Assembly: GCA_003278195.1 (NCBI GenBank)
Contig: QCGE01000012.1
Location: 1-52,609, forward strand
Length of the DNA: 52,609 nt
Source of the DNA: Prochlorococcus sp. AG-363-P08
GTDB taxonomy: Bacteria > Cyanobacteriota > Cyanobacteriia > PCC-6307 > Cyanobiaceae
Direction of reading: 5' to 3'
A program made the position numbers and the translations under genes. A model generated the notes under the pieces. That model did no database searches. It had not been told where the DNA came from and worked only from the letters and a program-made list of their open reading frames with translations. Shown here one piece after another: positions 1 through 7,914 of this stretch. Positions within the stretch are counted from its first letter, which is position 1, and each line of letters opens with the position of its first letter.

Positions 1-96
1 AGATGTCCAAAGATTCTTCTTGAAGTAGCATTTGTCACAGACTTGACTGCTAATTATTACGCAGATGTTCAAGGAATTACTGGAAAGGCAATCTAA
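1..96 (+). CDS. C-terminal end of an unidentified protein (partial)
   Basis: An open frame runs in from the left edge and stops at TAA 94-96, giving 31 residues that end in GITGKAI. It is convergent with glyQ, whose stop lies 57 bases downstream. The visible residues include an acidic, aromatic stretch (DLTANYYADVQG), but I do not recognise the family. The start and most of the gene lie outside the window, so function cannot be assigned. It could be a chance frame, although the protein-like composition and the natural stop before a convergent gene favour a real gene. Confidence 0.5.
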   Translation, partial: RCPKILLEVAFVTDLTANYYADVQGITGKAI

Positions 97-152
97 AAGG
101 AAGAAACTTGCTGAAGCCAAATAATTGGGGGACTTAAAAATGAAAAAATCAA

Positions 153-1019
153 CTATTTCCTTAGAGGAAAACCAAGGGATTCCCTTTCTGTGTGCCAGAT
201 TTCGGCGACTTGTCTTGCTAGATTCCTGATACGTCCAATAATTGCTGTTCTTTCTGTAACTGAAATAACCCCTCGAGCATCAAGAAGATTAAATGTGTGG
301 CTACATTTAAGTACAAAGTCTAAAGCTGGCACTGGAAGTCCAGATTCCAATAAATGGATCGCCTCTTTTTCATAAAGGTTAAAAAGTTCAAAGTGCCTAC
401 TTGGATCTAACTTTTTGAAATTAAATTGACAATTAGCTTTCTCAGATGGAAGCCATATTTCTCCATAACTCAAGGAAGAGTCCCAGCTCAGGTCCCAGAT
501 CGTATCAACTCCCTGTAGGTACATTGCCAAACGCTCTAATCCATATGTGATTTCAATTGAGACAGGTCGACAATCAATACCACCGCACTGCTGAAAATAG
601 GTAAATTGAGTAACTTCCATTCCATCAAGCCATACCTCCCAACCAACTCCCCATGCCCCAAGAGTAGGTGATTCCCAATTGTCTTCTACAAACCTAATAT
701 CGTGATCTTTATGGTGAATGCCTAGCTTGTCAAGCGAAGCCAAATAGATTTCTTGAATTGAATCTAAGGAAGGTTTTATAAGTACTTGATATTGAAAATA
801 GTGTTGCGACCTGTTGGGGTTCTCACCGTAACGGCCATCCGTGGGTCTTCGACAAGGTTCGGGATAAGCTACAGCCCAGGGCTCAGGTCCAATTGCTCGT
901 AGAAAGGTATGAGGGCTCATCGTTCCTGCTCCCTTCTCAGTGTCATAAGGTTGCAATAATGAACAACCTTGGCTTGCCCAAAAACTATTCAGAGAATTGA
1001 TAATATCTTGAAAGTGCAT
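153..1019 (-). CDS. glyQ: Glycyl-tRNA synthetase, alpha subunit
   Basis: This is the catalytic alpha chain of the tetrameric alpha2beta2 glycyl-tRNA synthetase, which charges tRNA-Gly with glycine in the cytoplasm. The 288-residue length fits the family. The conserved segment around residues 33-72 contains [17 protein letters not shown], then the arginine-rich [16 protein letters not shown] stretch typical of class II motif 2 in GlyQ. Later [10 protein letters not shown] and [14 protein letters not shown] are also characteristic. The ATG at 1019 starts directly at the family N-terminus ([12 protein letters not shown]). The beta-subunit gene glyS is not in the window, as is common in cyanobacteria where the two are unlinked. 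Very confident. Confidence 0.97.
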   Translation of the reverse strand: MHFQDIINSLNSFWASQGCSLLQPYDTEKGAGTMSPHTFLRAIGPEPWAVAYPEPCRRPTDGRYGENPNRSQHYFQYQVLIKPSLDSIQEIYLASLDKLGIHHKDHDIRFVEDNWESPTLGAWGVGWEVWLDGMEVTQFTYFQQCGGIDCRPVSIEITYGLERLAMYLQGVDTIWDLSWDSSLSYGEIWLPSEKANCQFNFKKLDPSRHFELFNLYEKEAIHLLESGLPVPALDFVLKCSHTFNLLDARGVISVTERTAIIGRIRNLARQVAEIWHTERESLGFPLRK

Positions 1020-1275
1020 TATGCGGTCCGAATTTGATTTAGTGAAGTTTTTAGGTGGGATTAATAAGGAGAATTTAGCTTAGGCGAGATGGGGAAAATT
1101 AGGCAAATAATCTGTCGATACATTAAATGATAAAAATATTATTGGTCAGGAATTAAGATAAGATTAGATAAGATTAATCATAGCGAGTCTAAGCACCATT
1201 AGTGTCAAGAAACATATAGTTATCTAGCTTTATTAAAATTGAAGTCATAATAAGTAAGGTTCTATAAGAAAAAAA

Positions 1276-1800
1276 TTGAAAAAGATCGCTGCTTTAGCTG
1301 TTTTATCTCTTGCCGCATTGGTTTTATGGAAAACTACTCACAATCAAGATAAAAACAAAGAAAATAGTGAATTATTGAATAGATCTCCCGATCAAGCAAT
1401 AACAGACTGCGAAGTATGGAGTAGCAAAGGAGGCCAATGGGAGTTCAAGGTAAAAGAATTTGGAATCAGTAAAAATCAAAAAATAGACTCTGCCCAAATA
1501 CCAGTTGAGATAAGAACAATTAATCCATTGCCAAAAGATGACCCTAGTTATAGACCTGATGGTGATGAACTGTCTTTAAGAGTTCCAATCCTTAAGGCGG
1601 GTGAGATGAGTAAAGCAAATAAAAACAAAGAAAATGCAATGTTTAGTAGTTACAAATGGATTAAATATAACAGAAGGTTCTGTATTAAAGACATTGAAAA
1701 TAAAAGAATAATAGGTAATCAATACAAAGTGAAGTTGAATGAAAGATTTAGCAAGCACTATATGCCTTCAATAGAAAGAGTGAAATCATATAATTATTAA
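1276..1800 (+). CDS. Hypothetical membrane-anchored or secreted protein
   Basis: I do not recognise this 174-residue protein. It begins with a short basic N-terminus followed by a hydrophobic stretch (about residues 4-19, ALAVLSLAALVLW) that looks like an uncleaved signal anchor or signal peptide. The rest is a hydrophilic, lysine- and asparagine-rich domain expected outside the cytoplasm. The start is TTG at 1276; no closer ATG keeps the hydrophobic segment, and an AAGG about 17 bases upstream is a poor ribosome site. Two cysteines (near residues 45 and 136) could form a disulfide. The gene stands alone in the accessory stretch after glyQ. The high A+T content suggests a fast-evolving or acquired gene. 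Confidence 0.65.
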   Translation: MKKIAALAVLSLAALVLWKTTHNQDKNKENSELLNRSPDQAITDCEVWSSKGGQWEFKVKEFGISKNQKIDSAQIPVEIRTINPLPKDDPSYRPDGDELSLRVPILKAGEMSKANKNKENAMFSSYKWIKYNRRFCIKDIENKRIIGNQYKVKLNERFSKHYMPSIERVKSYNY

Positions 1801-1837
1801 AATAGAAATAATATATAATTAAGAATTACAAAGTTGA

Positions 1838-2023
1838 CTAAAATTTCTCTCCCCAGCGTCTTCCTATCTCAAATCCCCATGATTTAGCCAATTCCACTAC
1901 ATCATCATGAGTCTCGCATTGTGCTAATAAATTTTTCCTTTCTGGATATTTATGCAACGAAGATTTTAAAAGTGTTAGTTGCTCTATCTTTAAAAGAAAT
2001 AGATCTAATTCCTCAATCGACAT
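1838..2023 (-). CDS. Stand-alone Nif11-like small protein
   Basis: This 61-residue protein has the pattern of the Nif11 domain: an N-terminal MSIEELDLFLLKIE segment, a middle helix, then DDVVELAKSWGFEI near residues 39-53. Nif11-like segments are known as leader peptides of ribosomally made peptides (including prochlorosins) and also occur as free small proteins of unknown function in cyanobacteria. Here the protein ends soon after the domain (GRRWGEKF), without a double-glycine site or a Cys/Ser/Thr-rich core. No lanthipeptide synthetase or peptidase transporter is nearby. I therefore call it a free Nif11 protein rather than a precursor. The domain call is from pattern recognition only. Confidence 0.75.
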   Translation of the reverse strand: MSIEELDLFLLKIEQLTLLKSSLHKYPERKNLLAQCETHDDVVELAKSWGFEIGRRWGEKF

Positions 2024-2094
2024 AATTGATTTAATAAATTTAACTGTACTAGTATAATGAAATTTATGTATAAAAGAAAGCCAATATACTTGCT

Positions 2095-3303
2095 TCAGAG
2101 TTTAGCGTTAAACAAAGTTGAAAGAATAGAAAGGATCTCTCGACTAACTATTTCGTGTGCATGACTTGTCCAGTGATTATCATTTATAAATTCAAGTGGT
2201 TGCTTATTTCTTTCATAGTCTACATTAAATGGCTGAGATAAATCTAAAATTGTATAACCAAGATCGCTAGCCGTATTAGCGAGATAGGACATTTGAGTTT
2301 GACAATAATGATATTGTGATGGGTCGTTCTTAAGAAAACTTGACCTTGCTAAAGAGTCTAAAATAATAATAGTCTTTGCTCTCTCCTTCGATGAAGGTCT
2401 AAGCTGGTTGAGTCGGTTTATAAAAATATCAGTAGATAGGAAACCATCCTTATATCGTTGATTGGCTAAATTTGGTATTCCAAGTTGTAAAGAATCAACT
2501 TGTGGATATTTAGGGGGGCATCTTCGGAAGAAATTACATATTGGTTGTATTTTTGCGATTTTTTGGACCTCTAGGTTGATAAATAAATATCTAAGTATTG
2601 CTGAATAAGATAATGAAGATCTTAAAAGGGTTCCAGAAAAAGTTTCAGGCGCTGGAAGAAGATATAAAGATTTATCTGGCTTTGAAAAATAATATCTACC
2701 AATATGAGTTGGGGAATATTCTCTAAATGACAAATCAAAGTCAGTAGGGCTTATTGTAATAGCTAAAAATGAATTAGAAAGATCAGAGCGTAATTGTGCA
2801 TATTTAATTATGGCCAAATAGTCTGGAAGAGCTATTCCTGCTGCTCCAATCATTGTTGAAACTATTTCTTGAGGCGTATTGGAGGAAAAATTCCATATTG
2901 TTAGGGAATTCAATCGGCCATGATAGGTCTCATTATTTGGAATTTGCTGACTTTCTGTTAAAGAGTCTCCAATAGCTAAAACTCTAACTTTAGTTTCAGG
3001 AGCACTAATAAAATCCTTCAATCCTATATCAGAAAATTGACCTATATCATTGGTTGTTTTGAAGGCATTTATAGGAAAAGGAGGAAAAGCGCCTTTAATA
3101 TAATCTCCCTTTGAAAAATAAGAGCGTCTTACAAGGCAACCAATTTCTGGTAATAAGGGTGATTCACATTCTATAGGCCTTAAAACAGGTATATAAGATG
3201 ATGCGGGTAGAATTTGGGCGAATACTTCCAGGGAAAGGATAGAAGTACCTGATCCAATTAATAGAGCTATAAGATTATTCTTTAACTTCGGATTTATTCG
3301 CAT
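2095..3303 (-). CDS. Membrane-anchored SGNH/GDSL-type hydrolase-like protein
   Basis: The 402-residue protein has an N-terminal hydrophobic anchor (about residues 10-30) and then an SGNH hydrolase-like domain. The nucleophile block is VLAIGDSLTESQ with Ser114. A C-terminal NDNHWTSHAHEI segment at about 374-385 carries the Asp and His expected of the catalytic DxH/DxxH block. Such proteins in surface-polysaccharide loci often act as esterases or O-acetyl-modifying enzymes on extracytoplasmic glycans; that role is inferred. The gene lies 6 bases downstream of a DUF5989-like gene, a pairing I recall from other bacteria, usually with a carbamoyltransferase that is absent here. It resembles the protein at 25628-26641 in anchor and fold. 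Confidence 0.75.
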   Translation of the reverse strand: MRINPKLKNNLIALLIGSGTSILSLEVFAQILPASSYIPVLRPIECESPLLPEIGCLVRRSYFSKGDYIKGAFPPFPINAFKTTNDIGQFSDIGLKDFISAPETKVRVLAIGDSLTESQQIPNNETYHGRLNSLTIWNFSSNTPQEIVSTMIGAAGIALPDYLAIIKYAQLRSDLSNSFLAITISPTDFDLSFREYSPTHIGRYYFSKPDKSLYLLPAPETFSGTLLRSSLSYSAILRYLFINLEVQKIAKIQPICNFFRRCPPKYPQVDSLQLGIPNLANQRYKDGFLSTDIFINRLNQLRPSSKERAKTIIILDSLARSSFLKNDPSQYHYCQTQMSYLANTASDLGYTILDLSQPFNVDYERNKQPLEFINDNHWTSHAHEIVSREILSILSTLFNAKL

Positions 3304-3309
3304 AAAGAC

Positions 3310-3471
3310 CTAGAATAATGTATAAATAAATGGGGCAATTACTGAGCCCTGAGTTACTACTATTAAGGATGCCATAAGAATCAAAGTGATAATTAAGGGT
3401 GAAAGCCAATATTTCTTTCTTATACGAAGAAAATCCCATATATCCTTAGCCAGCTCTAAAACATTATTCAC
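3310..3471 (-). CDS. Small DUF5989-like (SxtJ-type) membrane protein
   Basis: This is a 53-residue gene. From the GTG at 3471 the protein has an amphipathic N-terminus (ELAKDIWDFLRIRKKYWL), a single transmembrane stretch (PLIITLILMASLIVV), and a tail reading TQGSVIAPFIYTLF. The W-x-F-L-[KR]-x-R-K-K-[FY]-W pattern and the TQGS-x-[IV]-APFIYTLF end match what I know of the DUF5989 family, whose members include SxtJ of saxitoxin loci. Its stop is 6 bases before the SGNH gene, so the two are very likely one operon. GTG is the only standard start after an in-frame stop upstream. Its molecular function is unknown. Confidence 0.8.
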   Translation of the reverse strand: MNNVLELAKDIWDFLRIRKKYWLSPLIITLILMASLIVVTQGSVIAPFIYTLF

Positions 3472-3560
3472 AACTAAAGTTTGGTGAGTTTAACAGGCTT
3501 ATTATAAAGTACTTTAACTCTAAGAATAGAGTTTTGAACGTATGCTGTGTATTTTCCTAA

Positions 3561-3674
3561 ACTGGAGCAAAAAAATCAATAAACCGAAAAGAAAAAGTAG
3601 TTATTGAAGAACTTTACAAAAAATGGCAGTTAGAGGGCATTGAAAGACAGGGTAAAAATTTGTACCTAAAATGA
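3561..3674 (+). pseudogene. Possible remnant of a coding region just upstream of the next gene
   Basis: Between a stop at 3558-3560 and TGA at 3672-3674 there is a 37-codon open frame with protein-like content (EKVVIEELYKKWQLEGIERQ). It contains no ATG, GTG or TTG start. Its TGA overlaps the ATG of the next gene as ATGA, the arrangement of translationally coupled gene pairs. I read it as a possible decayed end of an upstream gene, but a chance frame in AT-rich DNA cannot be excluded. Confidence 0.3.
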
Positions 3675-4213
3675 ATTACATGAAACTTGAAAGTCTTGAC
3701 GACTGCAAACTAGTCATAGGAAACTATCCCCCCTTTAAATATAATGCTATTGGTGGAGGGGGTAAGGCACGTTTAAATAGAAGTGATAAGCAGGAAGTTT
3801 TTGATGTCGAATTTAGTAAAGATGATTTTTACATCCCAGAGTTGAATTACAAGACGACAAGAATATTAGGTGTTCCTATACCACCAGGTATAAAAATAAG
3901 GATGGAGCTTGATCAACTAAAAGGAAAGTATAATTCTTCAACAGAAGAAATGGTATTGGCTTTTGAATCAAGATTTATACTCTCATTATGGCAAATATTT
4001 ACTGCTCCAGATATTATTATAAAGACAGATCTAACTACTAATAGAGTGACAAGTAAATTGCATGATGTTACAGGAAAAATATCAACCGATAAAAAAGAAA
4101 CTGTTCTTGTTGGTGTTGCCATAGTTGAACCAACCGGGAATAAGTACTTGGATTTATTTCTGGGCCTCCCAAGTGAAGCTTTAGCAGTATTAAATTGCAA
4201 ATTAATTAAATAG
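3671..4213 (+). CDS. Conserved-looking hypothetical protein
   Basis: I do not recognise this 180-residue protein. It is soluble, with no signal peptide or membrane segment. It opens with a glycine-rich turn (YNAIGGGGKARL) and is rich in alternating hydrophobic/polar stretches (RILGVPIPPGIKIRMEL, KETVLVGVAIVEPTG), suggesting a mostly beta-strand fold such as a lipocalin- or START-like barrel. That fold guess is inference only. The start is ATG at 3671, or ATG three codons later (Met4). It sits alone on the plus strand, convergent with the DUF1824-like gene 15 bases away. Confidence 0.6.
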   Translation: MNYMKLESLDDCKLVIGNYPPFKYNAIGGGGKARLNRSDKQEVFDVEFSKDDFYIPELNYKTTRILGVPIPPGIKIRMELDQLKGKYNSSTEEMVLAFESRFILSLWQIFTAPDIIIKTDLTTNRVTSKLHDVTGKISTDKKETVLVGVAIVEPTGNKYLDLFLGLPSEALAVLNCKLIK

Positions 4214-4228
4214 AGTTAACTTTCTGTT

Positions 4229-4621
4229 CTATTTTCTAAAGAAATCAAGAGGGAAAGGCCCAAATGTATCAGAAGGAGTTAATTGGTCATTATGTTGGCA
4301 ACTGATAAGAATGCCTTCACCTAGTCCATATTCTATCCGTATATGAATTTCTCCACTCTTTTGATTTGCTTTTAAAAATACAGGCCCATCACTATCTACT
4401 TCTTTAACTATTTTCATTTGGGGCCATCGGAAAAGTTTTTCCATCTCTCTTAAACTATCTATTGCCTCTTTCTCTGAAGAAGCCATGATACCCACCGTAA
4501 ACCATTGGGCTTTATCCATAAAAGGAATCAGTTGCTCAAAAAGAATTTGTTTCTGAGCAGAGTTAATCTCAGGCGCACTTCTTAGCTGATCCAGTTGATT
4601 TATACTTTCAATCAGTTCCAT
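4229..4621 (-). CDS. DUF1824-like cyanobacterial protein
   Basis: The 130-residue protein has the layout I associate with cyanobacterial DUF1824. It has an N-terminal helical part, then FTVGIMASSEKEAIDSLREM near residues 41-60, then GPVFLKANQKSGEIHIRIEYGLGEGILISCQ at about 83-113. It ends with the short proline-aromatic tail GPFPLDFFRK. A structure of a member is known from structural genomics, but no function is established. There is no signal peptide, so it should be cytoplasmic. The start ATG at 4621 gives the usual length. The family name is from memory. Confidence 0.7.
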   Translation of the reverse strand: MELIESINQLDQLRSAPEINSAQKQILFEQLIPFMDKAQWFTVGIMASSEKEAIDSLREMEKLFRWPQMKIVKEVDSDGPVFLKANQKSGEIHIRIEYGLGEGILISCQHNDQLTPSDTFGPFPLDFFRK

Positions 4622-4841
4622 TCTTAAACCATAGAGACAACTTTATTATAATTGATTCTTACGCATAGCTACTAATCCAGATTTGGATATTGAAAATTTA
4701 ATAACATAAGAAAACTAGACTTAAAGCATGGGATCTTTATAAGTAAATACTTCTCGATAATTAGTAAAGCTTTGCTTAAGGTACTAGAAGTCAATTTCAA
4801 AATCGATTTTTATGAACTAAGATTGTCAAAAGACTGTAAAA

Positions 4842-5507
4842 ATGTCATTCCTCCTAACAACAAAGAAAGGAAGGTTATTCCTAAATGGAGAAATGATGGA
4901 TCAGGTATCACCTTTTATAAGCGGCCCAGCAGGCATTAAGGAAGGGAACCTTTTATTGGCAGCTAGCAAAGAGAATCTCCTGACAATCTGTGATCACATT
5001 GCTTACAGATTCATAAGATCTGGTGATATATTCTCAATAGATTCAAAATGGCTCTTGGAAGCGTCTCCAGGAGTAGTGAAGAAGTACGGAAAAATAGACA
5101 CAAGTATTAACGAGAGAGATCAACAAGGTAATTATATAAAAAGGAACAAAGTCACAAGAGGATGGAGCTACCTATTCAGCGGCACATTGCATAGATTTTT
5201 TTATAGAGAGTTTGACCTATTTGTCAATAAAAACAGCTTAATAAATGGTGATTATCATTGGTGGCTAGAGGATAGTGAACAAAACATTATTGATTTAACA
5301 GAGGAGCAATATCACTTAAATGATATCTATGATTGTCGCACTAATGGCGTCAAGCATGAACCATTGAAAGAGGCCTTAGCATTAAAGACAAGAGACTTAG
5401 CCTTTACAGTTGCTAATGACTTATTTAGAGAAGGGGTTGATATTAAAAAGATACTCGTAACAGGCTATGAATATTTCAGTGAAAGCAAATCTATCAAGAA
5501 GACTTGA
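4842..5507 (+). CDS. Hypothetical protein, 221 residues
   Basis: I do not recognise this protein. It is soluble and rich in aromatic residues, with the stretches GWSYLFSGTLHRFFYREFDLF at about 107-127 and DYHWWLEDSEQNIIDLT at about 137-153. The second resembles part of a papain-like or YunG-like small cytoplasmic domain, but this is too weak for a call. The ATG at 4842 has no clear Shine-Dalgarno site. It lies in the accessory interval, convergent with the next minus-strand gene, and forms no operon. Confidence 0.6.
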   Translation: MSFLLTTKKGRLFLNGEMMDQVSPFISGPAGIKEGNLLLAASKENLLTICDHIAYRFIRSGDIFSIDSKWLLEASPGVVKKYGKIDTSINERDQQGNYIKRNKVTRGWSYLFSGTLHRFFYREFDLFVNKNSLINGDYHWWLEDSEQNIIDLTEEQYHLNDIYDCRTNGVKHEPLKEALALKTRDLAFTVANDLFREGVDIKKILVTGYEYFSESKSIKKT

Positions 5508-5534
5508 TATACATAGATAAAGTTGATTTTATTA

Positions 5535-5915
5535 TTATCTTATCAGCTTGTAGCATCTATTTAAATGCTGTACTTTATCTTGGCCAGCAGAAGGTGAATT
5601 ATGCAATCCAATTAAACCTAGCCAATATCTACCATTAGATTCCAAAACAAGGACTGGCTTGGTGGAATTAATAGAATTTTTCCTTTCAACAAATTTTCTT
5701 ATTAACTCTTTTACAACCTTCCCTTTAGGGTGTACACAAAGACGATTATATAGATTATTAATTTGCGAGATGGAAATAAATGTTGGAGACTTTGACTCTG
5801 TTATTAAAATCACACCTTCCAACCAATAAACCTCTTCCAACAGGTCTTCAATAGACGCCAACAGCGACGGCATTGGGAAAGCCACGGGAAAGACCCTCCT
5901 TAAGCTTTTGTACAT
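5535..5915 (-). CDS. Hypothetical protein, 126 residues
   Basis: I do not recognise this protein. It has no transmembrane segment. The region MPSLLASIEDLLEEVYWLEGVILI is predicted helical, and the C-terminal half contains KPVLVLESNGRYWLGLIGLHN, probably beta strands. Two starts are possible: ATG 5915, or the internal ATG at 5873 (Met15), which would remove a basic leader (YKSLRRVFPVAF). It lies 43 bases upstream of the menG start region's stop side and may be cut off from it by weak terminator sequence; no functional link is evident. Confidence 0.5.
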   Translation of the reverse strand: MYKSLRRVFPVAFPMPSLLASIEDLLEEVYWLEGVILITESKSPTFISISQINNLYNRLCVHPKGKVVKELIRKFVERKNSINSTKPVLVLESNGRYWLGLIGLHNSPSAGQDKVQHLNRCYKLIR

Positions 5916-5958
5916 ATTTTACCTTTTAGGCCTTCTTGCTTGCACAAATTGAGCAAAG

Positions 5959-6660
5959 TCAAGCCTTAACTACTAATAAGCCCATCTGTCCATTCGCAAT
6001 AGTCTTATATGAGGCTACTGAAAAGCCCGCTTCAAGCGCTAATCGCTCCTGAGTGGTTCCATCAGGAAAATTAAGCAAGCTTTTCTCTAAATAAGAATAA
6101 TGATCTTTTAATCCCATGAGAGTTGAGACTGGAACAACTATCGCTCTTAGATAAAACCTTTGAAAAATCTCCTCCAAAGAACCTTTCAAGGGCTTGTTGA
6201 AATCCAAAATGCCCCCTCTTGCTCCAGGCTTCAACAAACGTTTCAACTCTGACAACCCCTCTTTAGGACTGGAAAGATTCCTCAATCCATAAGCCATTAC
6301 TCCTCCATCAAATGAGAAAGAAGGCAAACCTGTATCAAGAGCATTTAACTTTTTAAAAGTTATTGGCAGTCGAGGTTCCTTCTTTGTCCGTTGCCTAGCA
6401 AACTCAAGGATCTTTGATGCAGCGTCTATCCCTATGACAGATCCATTCGGATAAACCTGTCTCCCTAATGCGATTGTCAAGTCTCCTGTTCCACAACACA
6501 AATCCACCCAATGCTCTCCTTGTCTTGGGCTTAAAGCCAAAAGTAATTGCCTTTTCCAGCGTCGGTGTAATCCGAAACTAAGAACATCATTTAAGAAGTC
6601 ATACCTTGGAGCGATTTCATTAAAAAGCTGTTCTACTGACTTTGGGTCCCCTGGTCTCAC
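5959..6660 (-). CDS. menG/ubiE: Demethylphylloquinone (menaquinone/ubiquinone-type) methyltransferase
   Basis: This is an S-adenosylmethionine-dependent C-methyltransferase of the UbiE/MenG family. In cyanobacteria it performs the last methylation of phylloquinone, the electron carrier of photosystem I. The 233-residue protein starts with the family signature VEQLFNEIAPRYDFLNDVLSFGLHRRWKR. SAM-binding motif I (WVDLCCGTGDLTIALG) follows at about 47-62. Later GGVMAYGLRNL and SYLEKSLLNFPDG are also typical. The plastoquinone-type methyltransferases of cyanobacteria are a different family, so phylloquinone is the likely substrate. It is transcribed with the strand of hisF but separated from it by about 190 bases. 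Confidence 0.93.
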   Translation of the reverse strand: MRPGDPKSVEQLFNEIAPRYDFLNDVLSFGLHRRWKRQLLLALSPRQGEHWVDLCCGTGDLTIALGRQVYPNGSVIGIDAASKILEFARQRTKKEPRLPITFKKLNALDTGLPSFSFDGGVMAYGLRNLSSPKEGLSELKRLLKPGARGGILDFNKPLKGSLEEIFQRFYLRAIVVPVSTLMGLKDHYSYLEKSLLNFPDGTTQERLALEAGFSVASYKTIANGQMGLLVVKA

Positions 6661-6853
6661 GTTGAAAAACCTCGATTAATAATCACAATACAGTTCATAA
6701 TAGGAAGGTCATATAATAATAAAGTCAGACCAGAAAAATTAATAATGGTGAATAAAAATAGACTTGCAAAAGTTATGCAAAAATTAATTTTTTAGTTAAA
6801 AAAATGAAGCAATGACTGAGTAAATCAATTACCAGTTTACTAATCTCTATATT

Positions 6854-7618
6854 TTATGAAGGTCTTATCTCTATTGCTCGATCTATAAGTTCTGATTTTA
6901 TTTCTTCAATAGTTAAAACTCCATCATGCAATAAAGAAGCAAGTAAAGCTGCAGATGCTTTTGTCTTCTTGAAAAGTTCAACTATGTGGTCTATAGATCC
7001 AGCGCCCCCTGATGCGATTACAGGAATTTGAACAGACTCAGCAATATTTTGTGTAAGTTCTAAATCATATCCATTCTGTGTACCATCACCATCCATTGAT
7101 GTTAAAAGGATTTCGCCAGCGCCTAGATCAGCCGCTTTCTTTGCCCAACCAAGGACATCTATACCAGTATTCTCTCTGCCTCCCTTAACATAGACTTCCC
7201 AATTTGATTCTTTTTCTTTTCGCCTAGCATCAATTGCAATAACTATACACTGTGACCCAAATCTATCTGCTCCTTCTTTCAAAAGATTTGGGTTTCGAAC
7301 AGCAGACGAATTTAGGCTAACTTTATCCGCCCCCGCTCTTAAAAGTTCCGTTATTCCTTCTAAAGAGCCAATGCCGCCACCAACAGTAAAAGGAATAGTT
7401 ACAACCTCTGCGGTTCGACGAACAAGTTCTACAAGTGTTTCTCTGCCTTCATGAGTAGCAGCAATGTCGAGAAAAACCAATTCATCTGCCCCGGCAACGC
7501 TGTAACGGCTTGCTAATTCAACAGGATCTCCTGCATCTCGCAGCCCAACAAAATTAACGCCCTTGACAACGCGTCCATTCGCAACGTCAAGGCAAGGAAT
7601 CAAGCGAAGAGCAACCAT
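6854..7618 (-). CDS. hisF: Imidazole glycerol phosphate synthase, cyclase subunit
   Basis: HisF closes the imidazole ring in histidine biosynthesis using ammonia delivered by HisH, also producing AICAR. The 254-residue protein is a complete (beta/alpha)8 barrel. The catalytic Asp11 is in [15 protein letters not shown] and Asp130 in VIAIDARR. The phosphate-binding loops [10 protein letters not shown] and [12 protein letters not shown] are intact. The ATG at 7618 begins exactly at the family start ([11 protein letters not shown]). The partner hisH is not in the window. The next gene (7680) is divergent, with about 60 bases between them that must hold both promoters. Confidence 0.97.
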   Translation of the reverse strand: MVALRLIPCLDVANGRVVKGVNFVGLRDAGDPVELASRYSVAGADELVFLDIAATHEGRETLVELVRRTAEVVTIPFTVGGGIGSLEGITELLRAGADKVSLNSSAVRNPNLLKEGADRFGSQCIVIAIDARRKEKESNWEVYVKGGRENTGIDVLGWAKKAADLGAGEILLTSMDGDGTQNGYDLELTQNIAESVQIPVIASGGAGSIDHIVELFKKTKASAALLASLLHDGVLTIEEIKSELIDRAIEIRPS

Positions 7619-7679
7619 TAGGAGTTTTATAAAGGGCAGCTGTTAATGTTGCGCCACCTATACCTAAGCCTTGCAGGCC

Positions 7680-7901
7680 ATGTCACAGGCTGCCACTAAC
7701 TTAAGAATCGGCTCAAAGGTCCGCGTGGACCTTGATAGCTTGAAAGACCGCATACCATCAAGCCTGGTAAGCATTCTGAAAAACGATCCTCGAGGAACCC
7801 TTGTTGATTTCAAAATGACTGATGGAATGGGCATAGGGGTGGTTTTAGAACTCAGCAATGGAGAAACCAGCTGGTTCTTTGAAGATGAAATCACTCGATA
7901 A
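7680..7901 (+). CDS. Small cyanobacterial protein, probably DUF2862
   Basis: The 73-residue protein has a short N-terminus then LRIGSKVRVDLDSLKDRIP and a C-terminal GIGVVLELSNGETSWFFEDEI. These read as a small beta-rich (SH3-like) domain. I associate this with the cyanobacteria-specific DUF2862 family, whose function is unknown. I prefer ATG 7680 over an ATG three codons upstream (7671) because the family-like part starts close by. It lies 13 bases before chlG on the same strand, and that spacing suggests cotranscription with chlG and the penicillin-binding protein gene. Confidence 0.7.
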   Translation: MSQAATNLRIGSKVRVDLDSLKDRIPSSLVSILKNDPRGTLVDFKMTDGMGIGVVLELSNGETSWFFEDEITR

Positions 7902-7914
7902 AGGAGCTTAAGTA

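Noticed and set aside
1156-1176. Tandem direct repeat of AAGATAAGATT-like sequence before the 1276 gene
   Set aside because: Two short AT-rich copies only; no array and no CRISPR-like spacing.
1838-2023. Lanthipeptide (prochlorosin) biosynthetic cluster
   Set aside because: The Nif11-like peptide lacks a core and no LanM, transporter or peptidase is in the window.
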